Positions 57,433 to 64,000 of a stretch of 64,000 bases of DNA are shown here, one piece after another. The notes beneath the pieces are model-generated. The model was not told where the DNA came from and searched no databases. It saw nothing but the letters and a program-made list of their open reading frames with translations. Every line of letters starts with the position of its first letter. Position 1 is the first letter of the stretch. The DNA lies in contig NZ_CP049933.1 in NCBI RefSeq assembly GCF_011382985.1, positions 1,922,001 to 1,986,000 on the forward strand, read 5' to 3'. This stretch comes from Leucobacter coleopterorum. GTDB lineage: Bacteria > Actinomycetota > Actinomycetes > Actinomycetales > Microbacteriaceae. The position numbers were made by a program, and so were the translations under genes.

Positions 57433-57681
57433 TTAGGAAGCGCGGCGTGCACGAGCTGCACGGCGCTTGAGCGCACGGCGCTCGTCTTCGCTGAGGCCGC
57501 CCCAGACGCCGGAATCCTGGCCGGTGTCCATGGCGTACTGTAGGCACATCTCAGTGACGGTGCAGCGGGCACAGACCGACTTTGCACGCTCAATCTGATC
57601 AACAGCAGGGCCAGTGTTTCCTACCGGGAAAAAGAGCTCAGGGTCTACCGTGAGACATGCAGCCTTTTCGCGCCAATCCAT
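57433..57681 (-). CDS. whiB1: WhiB1-like Fe-S transcriptional regulator
   Basis: The 82-residue protein starts at ATG 57681 with GAGGAG upstream (an ATG five codons earlier is possible). It has the Wbl cluster cysteines (C in AACLTVDPELFFP, then CARCTVTEMC) and the GVWGG turn (GQDSGVWGGLSEDERR), followed by the basic tail KRRAARARR. It closely resembles M. tuberculosis WhiB1, an essential NO-sensing, SigA-binding 4Fe-4S protein. A long upstream stretch (57682-57874) contains AT-rich sequence suited to a regulated promoter. Confidence 0.94.
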   Translation of the reverse strand: MDWREKAACLTVDPELFFPVGNTGPAVDQIERAKSVCARCTVTEMCLQYAMDTGQDSGVWGGLSEDERRALKRRAARARRAS

Positions 57682-57874
57682 TTTGTTTCTCCTCATGTGC
57701 TGTTTACGCACGCGAATAGACCGGAGGCCGGATAGCCTAGATCTCGCGCCGCAATTACCTAACGTGGCTGAGAGTGCCCACCTCGGTGTGCGCGAAACTC
57801 GACGGAATATATAGTGACACGGATACAGAAGCAAATCAATAGTTAATTTGCAATTGTTCAGAAAGGCTCTTGTT

Positions 57875-58300
57875 ATGGAACCGCAACCCACTGTTCACAC
57901 ACCCGCTCGCGTGGGGTGGGCGGTGCTACGAATTCTGCTCCTCATTGAACTTGTAGGCGGCGCTGTGGTGTTGTGGAACGTCGTACTCGCGTTTGTTTCC
58001 GCGAGCAACGAGCCGATCGGTTCGCGGCTAAGCCTGCTGCTCGCAGTTGTTCTTTCTTGGGTGTGGATCGGAATCACGCTGTGGGGTGCGCTTACCCGCC
58101 GAGCAAGCTGGGTGCGCGGATCCGCGCTCACTATACACATCTTGATGTTCCCAGCCGCCACTGGAGTCTTGCAGGGCATCCTTGGTGACGCTGCCCCACT
58201 CGGTTGGACACTGTTGGCGCTCGCGGTGCTCGGCTTTGTGTCAGCCGTCATCGCGCGCCCCGTTGCCACAAACCAAAACGCGGGTGAGACCCCCAGCTAA
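57875..58300 (+). CDS. Small four-helix membrane protein of unknown function
   Basis: The 141-residue protein starts at ATG 57875 after GAAAGG. Four hydrophobic helices (about residues 15-40, 52-75, 82-100 and 105-130) span the membrane, and short polar ends lie on either side. No catalytic motif is visible. I do not recognise a family. It is divergent from whiB1 and convergent with argG, with a shared terminator covering its end. Confidence 0.7.
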   Translation: MEPQPTVHTPARVGWAVLRILLLIELVGGAVVLWNVVLAFVSASNEPIGSRLSLLLAVVLSWVWIGITLWGALTRRASWVRGSALTIHILMFPAATGVLQGILGDAAPLGWTLLALAVLGFVSAVIARPVATNQNAGETPS

Positions 58301-58317
58301 GGGCCCCACCCGCGTTT
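58276..58317. terminator. Bidirectional terminator at the end of argG
   Basis: An 11-bp stem (58276-58286 with 58307-58317) flanks an inner CCC/GGG pair. It overlaps the last codons of the membrane-protein gene and lies 12 bases after the argG stop. A-rich and T-rich edges allow use in both directions. Confidence 0.7.
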
Positions 58318-58328
58318 GCTCAGAAGAG

Positions 58329-59795
<1,467 letters not shown>

Positions 59796-59860
59796 TCAGA
59801 TGGAAGCAGCCTGGAGAAAGACGCACCTCAAGATCGTCTGCGCGTCGGCACAAATGAGCG

Positions 59861-60843
59861 CTAGATCAACCCGAGCTCTCGCACCGCATCTCGCTCCGAG
59901 ACGAGCTCTGCGACCGACGCGTCGATGCGCTCCCTCGAGAAGGCATCGACTTCGAGACCCGCAACGATCTCCCAGTCGCCGCCGTTCGAACGCACGGGGA
60001 ACGACGAGATGAGTCCCTCGGGCACACCGTACTCGCCGTGAGACACCACGGCGGCACTCGTGCGCCGATCCCCCGTGCCCAGCACCCAGTCACGCACGTG
60101 GTCGATCGTGGCGTTGGCGGCGGAAGCCACGGAGGATCCGCCCCGCACCTCGATGATCTCGGCGCCGCGCTTCGCGACGCGGTCGATGTAGGCACCGCGT
60201 GCCCAGGCAGCATCAACGGCCTCGAACGCTGGCCGATCCTCAACCGTCGCGTGACTCAGGTCAGGGTACTGCGTTGCCGAGTGGTTACCCCAGATCGTCA
60301 CACCGTCAATTGCGCTCACCGCGACACGAGCCTCCGTAGCAAGTAACCCAACCGCTCGGTTGTGGTCGAGCCGGGTCAGCGCGGTGAACCGCTCCGCTGG
60401 CACATCGGGAGCGTGCTGCTGCGCGATCAGCGCATTGGTGTTTGCGGGATTGCCCACCACAATCACACGCACGTCATCGGCCGCGTGTTCACCGATTGCG
60501 CGCCCCTGCGGCCCAAAGATTGCACCGTTTGCGGCCAGCAGATCCCCGCGCTCCATGCCCGCTGTGCGGGGCCGAGAGCCGATGAGAAGCGCAAGGTTCG
60601 CACCGTCAAACCCAACCGCGGGGTCATCGCTGATCTCAACACCGTCGAGCAGAGGGAACGCACAGTCTGTCAGTTCGAGCGCCGCCCCCTCTGCACCACG
60701 CATGCCCTGCGGAACCTCGAGCAGGCGCAGTCGTACGGGTTGATCCTCCCCAACATCGCCCCCGACGCGATCCGAAACACTGTCGCGTAGCCGATCTGGC
60801 CACCCGCTCCGGTGATCGTGACGGTAACTGGGGTGCGTGACAT
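59861..60843 (-). CDS. mdh: Malate dehydrogenase, frameshifted
   Basis: The 327-residue protein has [15 protein letters not shown] (NAD site) in the first frame, then [37 protein letters not shown] (catalytic region) and [14 protein letters not shown] with the catalytic His. Adding one base at CCCC 60748-60751 gives [15 protein letters not shown]. Start ATG 60843. It oxidises malate to oxaloacetate in the citric acid cycle. The long lactate-like form is usual for actinobacteria. Confidence 0.93.
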
Positions 60844-60883
60844 AATCTATTCCGTTCGGGTGGTGGTGCTCAGTGTGGGAGGG

Positions 60884-61720
60884 CTAGCGCCGGTTGAAAG
60901 TGCTCGGATCTGGGCCGAAGTTGTGCTGCTCATCAAGACCATCAATCGCGGTCATTTCGGTGGCCGTCAGTTCGAAGTCAAGAATGTCTGCATTCTCGAT
61001 CATGCGCTCGCGGCGCGTGGTCTTCGGGAAGATGATGGTGTTGTGCTGCAGGTGCCAGCGCAGGATCACCTGTGCCGGGGTCTTGCCGTGCGCCGCAGCG
61101 GCAGAAGCAATCTCGGGACGCTCGAACAGGTCGCTCTTGCCCTGAGCGAGCGGACCCCATGCCTCAATCGAAATGCCGTGCTCACGGCAGAACTCGCGCA
61201 GCTCGCGACGCTGGTTCATGGGGTGCAATTCGATCTGATTGATCGCTGGCACAACCCCGGTCTCGTCAACCAACTGCTGCAGGTGGGGAATCTCAAAGTT
61301 CGAGACACCGATCGAGGTCGCGCGACCGCTCTCAGCGATCTCAATAAGACCCTTCCAGGCGCCGAGCGCTGTGCCGAACTCGGGTATCGGCCAGTGAATC
61401 AGGTACAGGTCGACCCGCTCGAGCCCGAGGCGATCCATGCTCGCGTTGAAGGCACCGTGGGGGTCTTCCTGGTCGGAGTTCCATAGCTTCGTCGTGATAA
61501 ACAGCTCGTCGCGCGGAATCCCGCTCTTCGCGATCGCCGCGCCGACCTCGGCCTCGTTGTCGTAGATGCGCGCGGTATCAATGTGACGGTAGCCCACCTC
61601 AAGCGCGTCGGTCACGATCCGCTCGGTCTCACCGGGTTCAACCAGAAAGACTCCGAGCCCAAGCTGGGGAATCTGCTTCCCGTCATTCAGAGTGATATTC
61701 GGGATAGGCAGCGCAGTCAT
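60884..61720 (-). CDS. Aldo/keto reductase
   Basis: The 278-residue protein has the AKR signature GYRHIDTARIYDNEAEVG (Asp and Tyr of the catalytic site), the catalytic lysine in ITTKLWN, YLIHWP with catalytic His, and IGVSNFEIPHLQQL. The C-terminal PKTTRRERMIENADI binds NADPH. Group AKR5-like, reducing dicarbonyls and sugars such as 2,5-diketo-D-gluconate; substrate not known. ATG 61720 follows AAGGGGA. It is transcribed on the same strand as mdh, 40 bases upstream of it. Confidence 0.92.
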   Translation of the reverse strand: MTALPIPNITLNDGKQIPQLGLGVFLVEPGETERIVTDALEVGYRHIDTARIYDNEAEVGAAIAKSGIPRDELFITTKLWNSDQEDPHGAFNASMDRLGLERVDLYLIHWPIPEFGTALGAWKGLIEIAESGRATSIGVSNFEIPHLQQLVDETGVVPAINQIELHPMNQRRELREFCREHGISIEAWGPLAQGKSDLFERPEIASAAAAHGKTPAQVILRWHLQHNTIIFPKTTRRERMIENADILDFELTATEMTAIDGLDEQHNFGPDPSTFNRR

Positions 61721-61807
61721 GTTTCCCCTTAGCGTCAGTGATAGAAAAACGGGTTTAGGTCCAGCCTCATTCTATGCCCGCGCGATTGAGAGGATAATGG
61801 TCGAGTC

Positions 61808-64000
61808 ATGTCCGAATACACAGCGCCTCGCATCGAGTTCCCCGAAGACCTACCGGTCTCCCAAATGCGAGAGGAGATTGCCGACGCGATTCGGGATCAC
61901 CAGGTCGTGATTGTCGCGGGCGAGACCGGGTCGGGTAAGACCACCCAACTGCCAAAGATCGCGCTCACCCTCGGCCGCGAGCGCATCGCGCACACGCAGC
62001 CGCGCAGGATCGCCGCCCGCACGATCGCCGAGCGCATCGCCGAAGAGCTTGGTTCTGAGATGGGTGGCTTGGTCGGCTACCAGGTTCGTTTTACGGACAA
62101 GGTTTCCGCCGACACAAAGATCCGGCTGATGACCGACGGGATCCTACTCAACGCAATCCATCGCGACCGCGATCTGAAAGCCTACGACACGATCATCATC
62201 GACGAGGCCCACGAGCGCAGTCTCAACATCGACTTTCTGCTGGGGTATCTGAAGACCTTGCTCCCCCGCAGACCCGACCTCAAGGTGATCATCACCTCTG
62301 CGACCATCGATCCCGAGTCGTTTGCGAAGCACTTCACCGATCCGAAAACTGACAACCCCGCGCCGATCATTGAGGTCTCGGGGCGCACATACCCCGTTGA
62401 GATTAGATATCGGCCGCTCGTTGAAGAGGTTGAGGTGCCGGACCCCAAGGGCAGTGCTCCCAAGATTCGCAAGATTGAGCGCGACATGTTCGACGGCATC
62501 GGTGAGGCAGTCGACGAGCTTGCGCGCGAAGACCCCGGCGACGTACTCGTGTTTCTGTCGGGAGAGGCTGAGATCCGCGATGCTGCCGACGCCTTGAATG
62601 GCCGCGTGCGTGCCAAGAGTCGCGGTGCGCGCACAGAGATCCTACCTCTCTATGGTCGTCTCAGCTCGGCAGAGCAGCACCGTGTATTCGAGCGTGGCAC
62701 CCCCGGAGTCCGCCGCATAGTGCTTGCCACGAACGTCGCAGAAACCTCGCTCACGGTGCCGGGAATCCGCTACGTGATTGATGCCGGCACCGCCCGCATC
62801 TCCCGCTACAGCGCGAGAAGTAAGGTGCAGCGGCTGCCGATCGAGGCGATCTCCCAGGCGAGCGCCAACCAGCGCTCGGGCCGCTCGGGCCGCACCAGCG
62901 CGGGCATTGCGATCCGACTCTACAGCGAAGATGACTTCGCGAGCCGACCCGAATTCACCGAACCCGAGGTGCGACGCACCGGGCTCGCCTCGGTGATCCT
63001 GCAGATGCTTTCACTCGGTCTCGGTGACATTGCGAGGTTCCCGTTTCTCACGCCTCCCGATCAGCGCGGGATCGCCGACGGCCTCGGCCTGCTCGCCGAG
63101 CTCGGTGCGGTGCGGACCGTCGATAAACACCACAGCATTACCAAGATCGGGCGCGAACTCTCGCGGCTGCCGATCGAGCCGCGCTTCGCGCGCATGGTTG
63201 TTGAGGCGCGCAGGCACGAGGTTGTCGCTCAGGTGCTCGCTATTGTCGCTGGGCTGACCATTCAAGACGTGCGCGAGCGGCCCGAGGCTGTACGTGGCCG
63301 CGCCGACGAACTGCACGCGCGATTCGCCGACCCGCAGGGCGACCTGATGACCCTGCTCAATCTCTGGAACTACCTGCAGGAAAAGCAGAAAGAGCTCTCC
63401 TCAAGTGCGTTCCGGCGGCTCTGCAAGAGTGAGTTTCTGAACTTCTTGCGCGTGCGCGAGTGGATGGACCTGAACCGGCAGCTCTCGCGCATCGCTGGTG
63501 TTCACAAGGGTGACAGTACCGTCGGCGGCTCCTTCGAACTCATCCACCGGTCGGTGCTCGCCGGCTTGCTCTCGCAGCTCGGTGTACGCGATGACCGGCA
63601 GGATCGGCGCCCATCGGGTCGAGCAGGGTCGAACGCCCCCGGCGCTGCGAAACGTAAGCCCGCTCAGGAGTATCTCGGATCCCGCGGTACCCGCTTTGTG
63701 CTCTACCCAGGGTCGGTTCTTGCGAAAAAACCACCCGAGGTGGTGATGAGTGTTGAGCTCGTGGAAACGAGTCGACTCTTCGCGCGCAACAACGCGGTCG
63801 TTGATCCGGCCTGGGCCGAGGAGCTCGCGGGTCCACTCGCGAAGCGGCAGATCAGTGAACCGCACTGGGAGAAGAAGCAGGGTGCGGCCGTGGCCTACGA
63901 GCGGATCACTCTGTACGGAGTGGCGATTGTGGATCGCCGCCGCGTGCAGCTCGCCCGCACAGATCCAGCGCAGGCTCGCGAGCTGTTTATACGCCACGCG
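61808..64000 (+). CDS. hrpA: ATP-dependent RNA helicase HrpA, N-terminal 731 residues (continues past the window)
   Basis: The frame is open from ATG 61808 to the window end. DEAH-box motifs are GETGSGKTT (motif I), TQPRR (Ia), DEAHERSLNIDFLLGYLK (II), TSAT (III), and ATNVAETSLTVPGIRYVID (V) with QRSGRSGRTSAG (VI). The HA2 and OB-fold domains follow (SRLPIEPRFARM, then ARELFIRHA at the edge). HrpA acts on mRNA or stalled ribosomes. GATAAT lies nine bases upstream with no Shine-Dalgarno, so it may be leaderless. About 500 further residues would be expected. No frame break is seen. Confidence 0.93.
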   Translation, partial: MSEYTAPRIEFPEDLPVSQMREEIADAIRDHQVVIVAGETGSGKTTQLPKIALTLGRERIAHTQPRRIAARTIAERIAEELGSEMGGLVGYQVRFTDKVSADTKIRLMTDGILLNAIHRDRDLKAYDTIIIDEAHERSLNIDFLLGYLKTLLPRRPDLKVIITSATIDPESFAKHFTDPKTDNPAPIIEVSGRTYPVEIRYRPLVEEVEVPDPKGSAPKIRKIERDMFDGIGEAVDELAREDPGDVLVFLSGEAEIRDAADALNGRVRAKSRGARTEILPLYGRLSSAEQHRVFERGTPGVRRIVLATNVAETSLTVPGIRYVIDAGTARISRYSARSKVQRLPIEAISQASANQRSGRSGRTSAGIAIRLYSEDDFASRPEFTEPEVRRTGLASVILQMLSLGLGDIARFPFLTPPDQRGIADGLGLLAELGAVRTVDKHHSITKIGRELSRLPIEPRFARMVVEARRHEVVAQVLAIVAGLTIQDVRERPEAVRGRADELHARFADPQGDLMTLLNLWNYLQEKQKELSSSAFRRLCKSEFLNFLRVREWMDLNRQLSRIAGVHKGDSTVGGSFELIHRSVLAGLLSQLGVRDDRQDRRPSGRAGSNAPGAAKRKPAQEYLGSRGTRFVLYPGSVLAKKPPEVVMSVELVETSRLFARNNAVVDPAWAEELAGPLAKRQISEPHWEKKQGAAVAYERITLYGVAIVDRRRVQLARTDPAQARELFIRHA

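Overview
The window reads as a chromosomal segment of a moderately GC-rich actinobacterium (roughly 60% GC by eye), most likely a Microbacteriaceae-type organism. Pointers are a WhiB1-like Fe-S regulator, a SigR/RsrA (mycothiol-type) stress pair, the actinobacterial AdnAB recombination helicase-nuclease, DUF3107, DUF3097, UPF0182 and DUF2342 proteins, and many GTG starts. No rRNA, tRNA, CRISPR array, prophage or insertion sequence is visible, and no gene-free stretch exceeds about 300 bases.

Layout. 1-24 kb: partial ECF sigma factor, UPF0182 membrane protein, YlbL-type PDZ/Lon protease, DUF2342 zincin-like protein, ThiF/cyclodehydratase-like orphan, uvrD2-like helicase, nudC, a kinase-fold protein that looks catalytically dead, adnB and adnA, DUF3107, coaBC, an NRDE protein, rlmC, a ferritin-like protein and rhlE. 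The order follows the Mycobacterium tuberculosis Rv3193c-Rv3211 region (from memory), with insertions. 24-53 kb: more lineage-specific genes: PHP phosphoesterase, SDR, Xaa-Pro aminopeptidase, an ABC-2 exporter, a disrupted DUF885 gene, a small exported protein, a PLP amino-acid decarboxylase with divergent LysR regulator, an MFS drug exporter, a polar amino acid ABC importer, an S-adenosylhomocysteinase-like gene with an amidohydrolase and a lipoprotein, DtxR regulator, MocR-type regulator overlapping a solitary DNA methyltransferase, HIBCH, another MFS carrier, DUF3097, arginase-family, DedA, alpha/beta hydrolase and YbaK. 53-58 kb: rsrA-sigR, aroA-rsgA, bcp and whiB1, again following the mycobacterial order. 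58-64 kb: argG, mdh, an aldo/keto reductase and the start of hrpA.

Two features pervade the window. First, 18 genes carry an apparent single-base deletion (22 in all), each placeable in a G/C run of two to five bases. Restoring one base per site gives full-length, motif-complete proteins, including housekeeping genes (aroA, rsgA, mdh, adnA, adnB). This looks like homopolymer under-calling in the assembly rather than gene decay. These genes are annotated here as single CDS spanning both frames. Second, at least 17 genes have a TAnnnT hexamer placed 6-8 bases before an ATG/GTG start with no clear Shine-Dalgarno, the signature of leaderless transcripts; others have good AGGAG-type sites.

How genes work together: adnA/adnB/uvrD2 handle DNA breaks and unwinding; sigR-rsrA with bcp and whiB1 form a redox-stress block; aroA-rsgA are translationally coupled; the minus-strand run 41.5-35.5 kb (lipoprotein, AdoHcy hydrolase-like, amidohydrolase, substrate-binding protein, permease, ATPase) could couple uptake with thioether/nucleoside salvage, though that link is inference.
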